From 67-14 sp035502775 (GTDB taxonomy: Bacteria > Actinomycetota > Thermoleophilia > Solirubrobacterales > 70-9), in contig DATJUB010000084.1 of NCBI GenBank assembly GCA_035502775.1, positions 1 through 64,000 on the forward strand: a stretch of DNA of 64,000 nucleotides. Reading direction: 5' to 3'. Position numbers and translations under genes: made by a program. The number at the start of each line of letters is the position of its first letter. Within the stretch, counting starts at the first letter, position 1. Under the pieces are notes generated by a model. The model was not told where the DNA came from. It saw nothing but the letters and a program-made list of their open reading frames with translations, and did not search any database. Positions 26,598 to 34,227 of the stretch are shown piece after piece.

Positions 26598-27635
26598 TCA
26601 AGTCCCCGTCTTGATCAGGGTCGGCTGGGGAGCCCGATCGACCGGCAGCCCCTCGGCCTTCCAGCGCTTGATCGTGGTCCGCAGCTGGAAGAAGGCTATG
26701 ACCCCCGGCGGGATCGGCAGCCAGAACGCCACCAGACGATAGATCAGGATAGCCGCGAAAACCTCGGTCTCCGGCAGTCCGAACAACACGAAGGTGCCGA
26801 TCATGCCGGCATCGACCGCGCCCACCCCGGCCGGAGCGAAGGGGATCAGGTTCGCCGCCATGCCAATGAAGAAACCCATCACGACCACGCCGAACGGCAC
26901 CGCGATGCCGAAAGCCTTGAACGACGCCCACAGGATGCCGATGTTCGCCGCCCAGAAACCGACCGCGCCCAGCACCGCCAGCCCCGCCCGCGAGGGATGT
27001 GCGACCAGGCGCAGGGCGACCCGCACCCCCTCGGCCAGGGTGGCCGGCACGGTCGCCAGCTTCGCCAGGAACTTCATCTTCGGCCGGCTCGCGGCGAGCC
27101 GCTTGATCCGGCGCTCGATGTCGCTCGGCACCAGGGCGATCGCCAGGCCGATGATCATGATCAGCCCCGCGATCGCGGCCGGCACGATGGTCAGGGACAC
27201 CTCGGTGCTGCCGTGGAGCACACCGGTTCGCAGCAGCACACCGAAGATCACGATCGCCAGCGGGTAGAAGAGATAGTGCAGGACGATGAAGGCGACCATC
27301 CTCGTACCGACATCCCGCCGCTCCATCCCTCCCTGCCGCAGCGCCCAGTAGGTCAAGACCACCCCGCCGGCACCACCGGCCGAGAAGAGCAGGGTCGCCG
27401 CGAAGCCCGCCATGTTGATCTCGTAGGCCTCGCGCCAGGAGATCGGGAAGGCCTGGCCACCGACCACGGCCCGGAAGAGCGCGATGTAGGTGATGAAGGA
27501 AAGGACACAGAACCCGACCGCGATCGCCACGTAGAGCGGCTTCGCGTCCTGCAGCTTGCCCACCGCGTCACCGAATCCGACCAGTTTCGGCAGCAGGAAG
27601 TAGATCCCGACGACGAGGATCGACATGACCACCAC
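26598..27635 (-). CDS. Flippase-like / lysylphosphatidylglycerol synthase TM domain protein
   Basis: A 345-residue protein with about eight membrane helices. AGFAATLLFSAGGAGGVVLTYWALRQ and AANLIPFAPAGVGAVDAGMIG with YRLVAFWLPIPPG are the signature of the UPF0104/AglD-MprF membrane domain, implicated in moving lipid-linked substrates across membranes. The frame start shown is a GTG already inside a helix; coding-like acidic sequence (EPKSPSVDPGEDDEGDGLP) continues upstream in frame, so the true start is probably near 27,710 at a non-standard codon. Followed upstream by a PAP2 phosphatase gene on the same strand. Confidence 0.75.
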   Translation of the reverse strand: MVVMSILVVGIYFLLPKLVGFGDAVGKLQDAKPLYVAIAVGFCVLSFITYIALFRAVVGGQAFPISWREAYEINMAGFAATLLFSAGGAGGVVLTYWALRQGGMERRDVGTRMVAFIVLHYLFYPLAIVIFGVLLRTGVLHGSTEVSLTIVPAAIAGLIMIIGLAIALVPSDIERRIKRLAASRPKMKFLAKLATVPATLAEGVRVALRLVAHPSRAGLAVLGAVGFWAANIGILWASFKAFGIAVPFGVVVMGFFIGMAANLIPFAPAGVGAVDAGMIGTFVLFGLPETEVFAAILIYRLVAFWLPIPPGVIAFFQLRTTIKRWKAEGLPVDRAPQPTLIKTGT

Positions 27636-27759
27636 GGTCTGGACCGCGGCCTTGGTGGAGAAAACGGGGAGCCCGTCGCCTTCGTCGTCTTCCCCTGGAT
27701 CGACGGACGGACTCTTGGGTTCTTCAGTCAGCGAGACACACCTCGACAGCCATGCTAGA

Positions 27760-28761
27760 TCAACCGGCGGCGATGCCCTCGAGGCGTCGCAGGCGGTTGT
27801 TGATCAACTTGACCAGCGGCCGGGTCAGCGGTTCGGCGTTCCGCGCGACGGCCACCACACCCGCTCCCGCGAGCAGATCGGTGACGTAATGCTCGCCCAG
27901 ATAGACCAGCGCGAAACCGAGCGTCGCCGCGTACCCCCAGGCGATCGTGCCCTCCACCTTGCCTCCGGCGTCGGTCACCAGGATCGCCGCCATCAGCGCG
28001 GTCGCGAAGTGGAGCGAGGGCATCGCGGCCCAGGGATTGCCGTTGAGCGTGCCGAAGATCCGGGTCCAGCTGGGACCCCAGATGTCCTCCCCGAACTCGA
28101 CCATGACCCGCTTGATGGTCTCGTCCACCTCCTCGATCTCCTCGCCGATCTCGCGATTGACGACCTCCCTGGTGTAACCGTTCTCCGAGGCCCACCACGG
28201 CGGCGCGGTCGGAACCAGGAAGTAGAGCAGGCAGCCCAGGTCGAAGGTGGCGGCCATCTGCCGGGCCGACTGCGGAAACTTGTCGTTCTTGCGCAGCAGG
28301 ATCCAGAAGATCGCCATGTACGGTTCGATGAACCAGAGCCAATGGGCCCAGGCCGAGATCTTGGTGACGACGTTGCCGGCCGAACTCGCGTGAAGGGTCC
28401 GCTGGAGGCGGGCGTTGGGCAGCACGCCGCGGCCGATCCAGCGGTCGATCTTGATCGGGTACTCGATCCGCAGCCGCTCGCGCAGGCGTTCGGGATCGTC
28501 GTACGGAAGCTCGTGGCTGACCGCGAAGGCCCACATCTGCCCCGCGAAGAGCCCGAGGTCGCGGCCCCTCGACCGGGGCCAGAGCACCGCCATAGCGAGC
28601 GGCGCCGAGACGGTCGAGGCGACCGTGACCACCGCCGGGATCTTCAGCTGCCGGCGCACATGCGGGACCACCACCGCCGCAACCAGAGCCGCCACCGCGG
28701 CGGACCGTACGGTGGTTCTGGGCGATGGGATCCGAGGCTTGAACGCTTTGGGCAGTCTCAT
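27760..28761 (-). CDS. PAP2-family membrane phosphatase
   Basis: A protein of about 333 residues starting at ATG 28759-28761 (a slightly longer frame has a weak N-terminus). Several membrane helices; the PAP2 catalytic motifs are in the C-terminal half: AAMPSLHFATAL (PSxH) and YLGEHYVTDLLAG (SR-x5-H-x3-D region, here GEHYVTD). The arrangement, with an aromatic loop PTAPPWWASENG before PSLH, resembles the inositolphosphotransferase/phosphatidate phosphatase branch (AUR1-like). It probably dephosphorylates a lipid phosphate at the outer face of the membrane. Next to a lipid-flippase-like gene. Confidence 0.82.
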   Translation of the reverse strand: MRLPKAFKPRIPSPRTTVRSAAVAALVAAVVVPHVRRQLKIPAVVTVASTVSAPLAMAVLWPRSRGRDLGLFAGQMWAFAVSHELPYDDPERLRERLRIEYPIKIDRWIGRGVLPNARLQRTLHASSAGNVVTKISAWAHWLWFIEPYMAIFWILLRKNDKFPQSARQMAATFDLGCLLYFLVPTAPPWWASENGYTREVVNREIGEEIEEVDETIKRVMVEFGEDIWGPSWTRIFGTLNGNPWAAMPSLHFATALMAAILVTDAGGKVEGTIAWGYAATLGFALVYLGEHYVTDLLAGAGVVAVARNAEPLTRPLVKLINNRLRRLEGIAAG

Positions 28762-28796
28762 CCTGGACTGACACAGTATGCGACCTTCAGGCGCCA

Positions 28797-29720
28797 ATGC
28801 GTATGGCGCGAAGTCGCTTGTCCGGCTCTTGCGATTACAATGGCCCGGCCTTGCTGCCTCGTTCCAAAAAAACCGTGTCTTTGTTCATCGCGCTGGCCGG
28901 ATTCCTGACCGGCATGGGTGTCCTCGCCGGACCGGCTATGGCCCTGTCGCTTAACCCGGAGGCCGGCTCGCCCGGGATCGAGAAGGCGAACACCTTCCAC
29001 TGGATCATCTTCGTGGTGATCGTGATCGCGATCGTCGCCGTCAACCTGGCGATCATCCGCGCCGCCCGCCCGCGCAACCGCCACGTGCCGAACGGCGGAT
29101 CGGCCCGCAAGGGCAGCCAGTTGAAGGTCGGGCTCGGACTCGGAGTCGTCGCCCTCGCGATCTTCGTCACCGCCACCGTGTTCTCCGACCAGTCACGGGT
29201 CGTCCCGGTCAGCACCGAGACCGTGGCCGACGTGAACGAGTCGAAGCAGCTTGAGATCGTCGCGACCGGCCAGCAGTGGCTGTGGCGCTTCAACTACCCG
29301 AACGGGGCATTCTCCTACCATCGCCTGGTCGTCCCGGCCGGCGTGACCGTCGCTCTGAAGCTGGTTTCGACCGACGTCATCCACGGCTGGAACGTGCCTT
29401 CGCTCACCGGCAAGGCCGACGCGGTGCCCGGCAAGACCAACTGGGTCTACTTCCGGGCCGACGAGGAGGGTGTCCACACCGGGCGCTCCGCCATCCTCTC
29501 CGGCCAGGGCTACGACACGATGGAAGCCAAGGTGGAAGTCGTGTCCCCCGACGAATACGAGACTTTCATCGAGCAGCTGAAGACCGACATCCAGGATGCG
29601 CAGGACGCGGTCGAGCAGACCAACCACGAGGGTGCCGCGGCCACCACCGACGTTTCGGCCGGCGCGCTCAAGGATGACGCTCAAGACAAGACAATGAAGA
29701 CCGCGGAGAAGGAACAGTGA
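28797..29720 (+). CDS. Cytochrome c oxidase subunit II-like protein lacking the CuA ligands
   Basis: A 307-residue protein with a signal/TM segment (about 27-49), a second TM (67-90), a third (111-128) and a cupredoxin domain (about 145-250). The fold signature is clear (QWLWRFNYPNG, TDVIHGWNVPSLTGKADAVPG, NWVYFRADEEGVHTG), but the CuA loop reads GRSAILSGQGYDTM where CuA proteins have CxExCGxGHxxM: Cys to Ser231 and Ser235, Glu to Ile233, His to Tyr239; only His196 and Met242 remain. So no CuA centre is expected. The stop overlaps the subunit I-like start (GTGA). The N-terminus is uncertain: TTG at about 28,850 or an internal GTG may be the real start. Confidence 0.88.
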   Translation: MRMARSRLSGSCDYNGPALLPRSKKTVSLFIALAGFLTGMGVLAGPAMALSLNPEAGSPGIEKANTFHWIIFVVIVIAIVAVNLAIIRAARPRNRHVPNGGSARKGSQLKVGLGLGVVALAIFVTATVFSDQSRVVPVSTETVADVNESKQLEIVATGQQWLWRFNYPNGAFSYHRLVVPAGVTVALKLVSTDVIHGWNVPSLTGKADAVPGKTNWVYFRADEEGVHTGRSAILSGQGYDTMEAKVEVVSPDEYETFIEQLKTDIQDAQDAVEQTNHEGAAATTDVSAGALKDDAQDKTMKTAEKEQ

Positions 29721-31414
29721 GCAGCTACCCCACCACGATGCCTCCGACTCGACCGGAGGTCTCCGCCGGAGCCCCCACCGAATCCCGCGCCCGCTGGATT
29801 CAGCTCGCGACCAGCGCCGATCACAAGACGATCGGGCAGATCCTGCTCGCCGGCTCCTTCGGATCGCTCTTCCTGGCCGCGCTCGAGCTGCTGCTCGTGC
29901 GGGTCCAGCTCTCGGTCCCGGACAACGTCTTCCTCAACGCGGTCACTTTCGACCGTCTGCTCTCCGTATATGGAGAGACCGCGATCTTCCTGTTCGCGCT
30001 GCCGCTCTGCATCGGGCTCTTCTACTACGTGGTGCCGCTCCAGATCGGCGCCCGCGGTACGGCCCTGCCCCGCGTCGGACAGACCGGGCTCTGGCTCTTC
30101 ATCCTGGGCGGATTCGTCCTTTACGCGTCATTCCTCTTCACCCCGCCCGAGGCCGGCATCAATCCGCTGCCGCCCCTTTCGGAGCTGAGTTTCACAGGCA
30201 ACAACGGCGTCGACGTCTGGCTCGCCTCGACCGGGATGATCATCCTGGGCCTGCTGCTGCTCTCGATCGATCTGCTGACCACGCTTCACAACCTGCGTGC
30301 CCCGGGCATGGCCTGGCGCCGCGCCCCGATCTTCACCTGGGCCGCCGCGATCGTGACCTGGCTGATGGTCGTCGTCGTGCCGATCATGCTCGCCGCGATC
30401 ACCATGCTGATGGTCGACCGCAAGCTCGGCGGAACCTTCTTCGTCGGCGGCTCCGGCGGCTCCCCCATCCTGTGGCAGCACATGAGCTACATCTTCTTCA
30501 GCGCCAGCTACATGATCATCGCCGTCACCTTCCTGGCCGCGATCTCCGAGATCGTCCAGACCTTCACCCGGCGCCAGCTGCTGAACCGCAACGTCGTGAT
30601 CGGCTCCCTGGCCGCCATCGCCGTCCTCGGCACTCTCGCCTGGACCCAGAACATGATCACCGCGCCGCTGCCGAGCGGCTGGAAGTACTACGGCATGCTG
30701 ATGTCGATCTCGCTGATCGTGCCGTTCGGACTGATCTTCTACAACCTGATCGCCACCGTCTCGGCCAGCGATTTCCACATGCGCGCGCCGCTCCGTTACG
30801 CGATGGGCGCGCTCTCGCTCGCCTCGATCGGCCTGCTCGCCGAGATCGCCCAGTCGACCATCGCGGTCGGCACCCAGCTTCAGCACACCTATGACGCCTG
30901 GGCCGCGACCCACTTCGCCCTGATCGGCTTCGCGCTGTTCGGCGGTTTCGCCGCGGTCAGCTACTGGTACCCGAAGATCACCGGGCGCCTGCTGAACGAG
31001 GAGCGCGCCAAGATCTCCTTCGGTGTGATGTTCGCCGGCGCCCTGATCGCCCTGGTGCCGCTGTTCGGCGCCGGTGTCGAGGGTCAGGTCACCGATTCCT
31101 ACCGCTACGTGAGCGGCCAGGGTTACGACGTCTTCAACCTGATCTCGGCGATCGGCACCCTGATCCTGTTCGTCGGAGTGATCATGGCCGTCGGCAACCT
31201 GATCAAGAGCCGGACCGAGGAAGACGCCGCCCTGCCGGATCCGTATCGGGGTGACACGCTCGAGTGGCTGGCCCTCTCACCGCCGGTCGCCCACAACTTC
31301 GATGTGCTGCCCGACGTTCGCGGCACGCAGCCGATGCGCGACATTCGCGATGCCCTCGTTCGCCGTGATGCCGAGGCCGGCAACACGGCCGACGAGCCGC
31401 AGCCGGTAGCCTGA
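29717..31414 (+). CDS. Heme-copper oxidase subunit I-like protein missing most metal ligands
   Basis: A 565-residue 12-helix protein alignable without gaps in helix VI to the canonical ctaD at 59,076. Canonical positions are replaced: helix II heme a His is Tyr85; helix VI CuB His is Ser262 and the cross-linked Tyr is Met266; helix VII His-His is Gln311-Asn312; helix X second His is Ala401. Only His399 (heme a3 proximal position) stays. D-channel residues (ARGTALPRVGQ for APDMAFPRLNA) and the K-channel Lys (Ile340) are also gone. The frame is intact, with strong family framework (SADHKTIG, ILWQHM, SYWYPKITGR). It cannot work as a standard O2 reductase. GTG start, coupled to the subunit II-like gene. 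Confidence 0.9.
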   Translation: MSSYPTTMPPTRPEVSAGAPTESRARWIQLATSADHKTIGQILLAGSFGSLFLAALELLLVRVQLSVPDNVFLNAVTFDRLLSVYGETAIFLFALPLCIGLFYYVVPLQIGARGTALPRVGQTGLWLFILGGFVLYASFLFTPPEAGINPLPPLSELSFTGNNGVDVWLASTGMIILGLLLLSIDLLTTLHNLRAPGMAWRRAPIFTWAAAIVTWLMVVVVPIMLAAITMLMVDRKLGGTFFVGGSGGSPILWQHMSYIFFSASYMIIAVTFLAAISEIVQTFTRRQLLNRNVVIGSLAAIAVLGTLAWTQNMITAPLPSGWKYYGMLMSISLIVPFGLIFYNLIATVSASDFHMRAPLRYAMGALSLASIGLLAEIAQSTIAVGTQLQHTYDAWAATHFALIGFALFGGFAAVSYWYPKITGRLLNEERAKISFGVMFAGALIALVPLFGAGVEGQVTDSYRYVSGQGYDVFNLISAIGTLILFVGVIMAVGNLIKSRTEEDAALPDPYRGDTLEWLALSPPVAHNFDVLPDVRGTQPMRDIRDALVRRDAEAGNTADEPQPVA

Positions 31415-31418
31415 TTCC

Positions 31419-32357
31419 ATGATCGGCAGCGCCGATGCGCGTACATCGCGCGTATCCCAGACAGTTCAATCAGCTCCGGCAAGTCCCCTCGGTGACGCGC
31501 TGGATCTGATTCGCGGCTACATCACCCTGACCAAGCCCAGGGTGATCAGTCTGCTGCTGCTCACGACCCTGGCGACGATGTACGTCGCCGATCCGTCCGG
31601 CCCGAAGCTGTCGCTGATCCTCTGGACGATGCTCGGCGGCTATCTCGCCGCCGGAGGCGCCGGTGCGATCAATCACTACGTCGATCGCGAGCGCGACGCG
31701 AACATGGCCCGCACGAGCGCCCGGCCCCTGGTCAACGGCCGGATCACCCCGGTCCACGGTTTGATCTTCGGTATCTCGCTCGGCGTGATCGCCTTCCTCC
31801 AGCTCTGGATCACGGTTAACTTCCTGGCCGCGGCGCTGGCGATGGTCGGCCTGCTCGGCTATGTCTTCGTCTACACCCTCTGGCTGAAGCCGATCACTCC
31901 GCAGAACATCGTGATCGGCGGTGCCGCGGGCGCCGTGCCGCCTCTGGTCGGCTGGGCCGCCGCCGCGGGCAGCCTCTCTTGGGAGGCGATGTGGCCCTTC
32001 CTGATCGTGTTCTTCTGGACCCCGCCCCATTTCTGGGCGCTTTCGCTGATGATCAAGGACGACTACGTGCGCACCGGCGTGCCGATGATGCCGGTGGTCA
32101 AGGGCGAGCCCGAGACCCGCCGCCAGATCCTGATCTACACCGTCTTCATGATCGGCTTCACCGCCGGCCCCTACTGCACCGGACTGCTCGGCCCCTTCTA
32201 CCTCTTCTCGGCGATCGTGCTCGGAGCCATCTTCTTCGGCTTCTCCTTCGCCCTGTGGCGCAATCCGTCGGCCTCGCTGACCCTGCAGACCTACCTTTAC
32301 TCGCTCGCCTACCTGGCCCTGCTGTTCGTGGCCATGGCTGTCGACGCCGTGTCCTGA
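31419..32357 (+). CDS. ctaB: Protoheme IX farnesyltransferase (heme O synthase)
   Basis: A 312-residue UbiA-type prenyltransferase with about nine helices that adds a farnesyl group to heme b, the first step to heme A. The first Asp-rich motif is HYVDRERDANMARTSARPL and the second conserved loop is KDDYVRTGVPMMPVVKGE. It begins 4 bases after the stop of the subunit I-like gene, so it is in the same operon as the degenerate oxidase pair rather than with the canonical oxidase. Confidence 0.94.
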   Translation: MIGSADARTSRVSQTVQSAPASPLGDALDLIRGYITLTKPRVISLLLLTTLATMYVADPSGPKLSLILWTMLGGYLAAGGAGAINHYVDRERDANMARTSARPLVNGRITPVHGLIFGISLGVIAFLQLWITVNFLAAALAMVGLLGYVFVYTLWLKPITPQNIVIGGAAGAVPPLVGWAAAAGSLSWEAMWPFLIVFFWTPPHFWALSLMIKDDYVRTGVPMMPVVKGEPETRRQILIYTVFMIGFTAGPYCTGLLGPFYLFSAIVLGAIFFGFSFALWRNPSASLTLQTYLYSLAYLALLFVAMAVDAVS

Positions 32358-32370
32358 TAAAACTCAGGCC

Positions 32371-32484
32371 ATGGATCGCAAGACCTCTAAATCAAACTTC
32401 TCGACCGGCATGCTGCTGGGTGCCGGATCCGCCGCGATCTTCGCCCTGTGCTTCCTTTTCGCGATGCTCTACATCGCGGCCTGA
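32371..32484 (+). CDS. 37-residue single-helix membrane peptide
   Basis: ATG 32371 to TGA 32484 encodes a short peptide with a charged N-terminus (MDRKTSKSNF) and one hydrophobic helix ending LCFLFAMLYIAA. It lies 13 bases after the ctaB stop and 20 bases before the next gene, exactly filling the gap. Small single-TM subunits are common in terminal oxidases (CcoQ, CtaJ-like, CydX), so it may be an accessory subunit of this locus. Too short for family assignment. Confidence 0.55.
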   Translation: MDRKTSKSNFSTGMLLGAGSAAIFALCFLFAMLYIAA

Positions 32485-32504
32485 CCCAAGACTGGAACCT
32501 GGAC

Positions 32505-32798
32505 ATGAGCGATTCGAATCAGATCATCGAGCCCACCGAGACCATTCAGCTGCCCGCCCCGTCCTGGGGACCGGCCCTGCTGGCCTTCGGCATCCTCGGG
32601 CTGCTCGCCGGCGTGTTCGCGACCGGCTTCATGTTCCCGTCCTGGTGGTACGCCGCGGTCGGAGCGATCTTCGTGATCGCCGCGATCCGCAGCATGGCCA
32701 AGAAGGGCACGAGGGCCTACTACAGCCTCCCGCGCGAGCAGGGAGACGTGAGATCCGAACTTCCGGTCGAGAGCTTCTCAGCTCCGACCCACGAGTAA
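32505..32798 (+). CDS. Small two-helix membrane protein, cytochrome oxidase subunit IV-like
   Basis: A 97-residue protein starting at ATG 32505. Two hydrophobic helices (about 22-43 and 47-62) are joined by a short turn FMFPSWWY, with a soluble tail of about 30 residues. The size and hairpin topology are like actinobacterial oxidase subunit IV (CtaF), but the sequence is not clearly homologous to the CtaF-like gene at 57,280. Last gene before a strong terminator; part of the degenerate oxidase operon. Confidence 0.6.
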   Translation: MSDSNQIIEPTETIQLPAPSWGPALLAFGILGLLAGVFATGFMFPSWWYAAVGAIFVIAAIRSMAKKGTRAYYSLPREQGDVRSELPVESFSAPTHE

Positions 32799-32800
32799 CA

Positions 32801-32822
32801 AAGGGCGCCCAAGGGCGCCCTT
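32801..32822 (+). terminator. Terminator of the degenerate oxidase operon
   Basis: AAGGGCGCCC-AA-GGGCGCCCTT is a perfect 10-bp inverted repeat 2 bases after the stop of the subunit-IV-like gene, followed by TTCTCGTT. A good intrinsic terminator for the operon. Confidence 0.8.
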
Positions 32823-32851
32823 CTCGTTGCAGCCGAGCCCGGGGGAAAGAC

Positions 32852-32922
32852 AGGCCAGGGGTTCTGTCGGCCATTTCACCCGGCATGTCTCGGCCAGCGG
32901 GCGACAGAACGCTTGCCGGCCT
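32852..32922. repeat. Nested palindromic intergenic element, copy 2
   Basis: Arms TTCTGTCG (32862-32869) and CGACAGAA (32902-32909) are separated by exactly 32 bases, as in the copy at 23,495-23,542, with outer AGGCC/GGCCT arms. The spacer sequence differs from copy 1. As there, it lies between convergent genes, just after a terminator hairpin. Right flank GCGACAGAAyGCT is shared by both copies. Confidence 0.65.
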
Positions 32923-32945
32923 TGACGAGACCGTCCGACCTGGCC

Positions 32946-33344
32946 TCAGGGTGGGCCGCCGGAGGTGGCTCCTTCGGTGGTCCAGACCCGCATGATGTCC
33001 CTCATCGAGAGCACTCCGACCAGTTCTCCGTCCCGGTAGATCGCCAGGTGGCGGATCTTCCTCCGGGACATCTCCATCGCGGCCCGCTCCATGCTCCATT
33101 CGGGTGACGCGGTGATCACGCTTTCGGACATGTGATCGCCGACCTTCTCCACGTCGGGATCCTCTCCCGCGCCGATCGACTTGAGGATGTCGCGCTCGGT
33201 CAGGATCCGGGGGACGGGCCATCCTTCGTCCTCGACGATCGCCGCGCCGATTCCGTGCTCGGTCATTTTCGTCGCGGCCTCACGCAGCGTGTGACCCGGA
33301 CCGACACGAAGAACCACCTCTGACATACCGACGCTGACTCGCAT
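32946..33344 (-). CDS. Two-CBS-domain protein
   Basis: A 132-residue protein consisting of a CBS pair: first CBS ATKMTEHGIGAAIVEDEGWPVPRILTE with ERDILKSI, second AAMEMSRRKIRHLAIYRDGELVG with LSMRDIM. CBS pairs bind adenosyl nucleotides (AMP, ATP, SAM) and sense energy status. Freestanding here, divergent from the cytochrome c gene and convergent with the degenerate oxidase operon. Start may be ATG 33344 or the internal MSEVV. Confidence 0.88.
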   Translation of the reverse strand: MRVSVGMSEVVLRVGPGHTLREAATKMTEHGIGAAIVEDEGWPVPRILTERDILKSIGAGEDPDVEKVGDHMSESVITASPEWSMERAAMEMSRRKIRHLAIYRDGELVGVLSMRDIMRVWTTEGATSGGPP

Positions 33345-33464
33345 TCAAATGCCCCTCTCAGGCTCCGATGGACCGCTTGTGACAATTATTACCATCAGGA
33401 TTGGCGAAGGTCAAGCCGTGAAAGCCGCGCCGATATATAGAATGGCCGGGCTTCGACCTCACCT

Positions 33465-34172
33465 ATGCCTGCAAACAAACTCACGCACAAGATTTCTGTC
33501 CTTCTGGCCTCGATCGGACTCGGCGTAATCGTCCTTTCCGGTTGTGGAACTTCGGACTCCGCTCCGATCAACGGTGACTTCCAGGACCGTGGCCGCCAGC
33601 TCTTCAACGCGAAGTGCGGCACCTGCCACAAGATGGCCGCCGCCGCTTCGGTCGGTGAGCAGGGTCCGGATCTCGACGACGCCTTCGCCGCCGCCCGTGA
33701 GGCCGGCATGGATGACGACACCATCCGCGGTGTCGTCCACGCCCAGGTCAAGCGTCCCCAGCCTTCGGTCGACGGCTTCCCCGGCGTCTCGATGCCGGCC
33801 AACATCGTCACCGGCAAGGATCTCGACGACGTCGCCGAGTACGTCGCCCGCTACGCCGGCGTGCCCGGAGCCAAGCCTCCGATCGCTCCCGGAGAGGGTC
33901 CCGGCGCCCAGGTCTACGCCAACAACGGCTGCGGAAGCTGCCACGTTCTCGCCGCCGCGGAGTCCGCCGGTGTTCTCGGCCCCAACCTCGACGAGGTGAT
34001 CCCCGAGATGAGCAGGGCCGAGATCGAACAGTCGATCCTCGATCCCAACGCGAAGAAGCCCGCCGGATACGAGAATGCGGTCATGCCCGACCGGTTCGAC
34101 TCGATCCCGAAGGATCAGCTGAACGACCTCATCCAGTTCCTGATGTCGTCGGCCGCGGCCGACAACTCCTGA
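33465..34172 (+). CDS. Diheme cytochrome c lipoprotein
   Basis: A 235-residue protein with a lipoprotein signal ending VLSGCG (lipobox Cys about 27) and two class I cytochrome c domains. The heme-binding motifs are CGTCH (about 51-55) and CGSCH (about 157-161); axial Met candidates are in GVSMPANIV and NAVMPDRF. It probably sits on the outer face of the membrane and passes electrons to a terminal oxidase. It lies between the degenerate oxidase operon and ctaA, divergent from the CBS gene. Confidence 0.9.
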   Translation: MPANKLTHKISVLLASIGLGVIVLSGCGTSDSAPINGDFQDRGRQLFNAKCGTCHKMAAAASVGEQGPDLDDAFAAAREAGMDDDTIRGVVHAQVKRPQPSVDGFPGVSMPANIVTGKDLDDVAEYVARYAGVPGAKPPIAPGEGPGAQVYANNGCGSCHVLAAAESAGVLGPNLDEVIPEMSRAEIEQSILDPNAKKPAGYENAVMPDRFDSIPKDQLNDLIQFLMSSAAADNS

Positions 34173-34188
34173 CCAGGGATCCAAGTCA

Positions 34189-34203
34189 GCGCCCAAGGGG
34201 CGC
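34189..34203 (+). terminator. Hairpin between cytochrome c and ctaA
   Basis: GCGCCC-AAG-GGGCGC, a 6-bp stem 17 bases after the cytochrome c stop. It could be a weak terminator or an attenuating hairpin ahead of ctaA. Confidence 0.4.
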
Positions 34204-34227
34204 GCCGACCGGGATGCAACGTATTTC

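Noticed and set aside
29717..31414. Nitric oxide reductase or cbb3-type oxidase
   Set aside because: Those families keep all six heme/metal His; here five are replaced, so neither assignment is supported.
28797..31414. Pseudogene pair of a decayed oxidase
   Set aside because: Both frames are full length with no stops or frameshifts, normal codon use, overlapping start/stop, and conserved framework residues; decay would not spare these.
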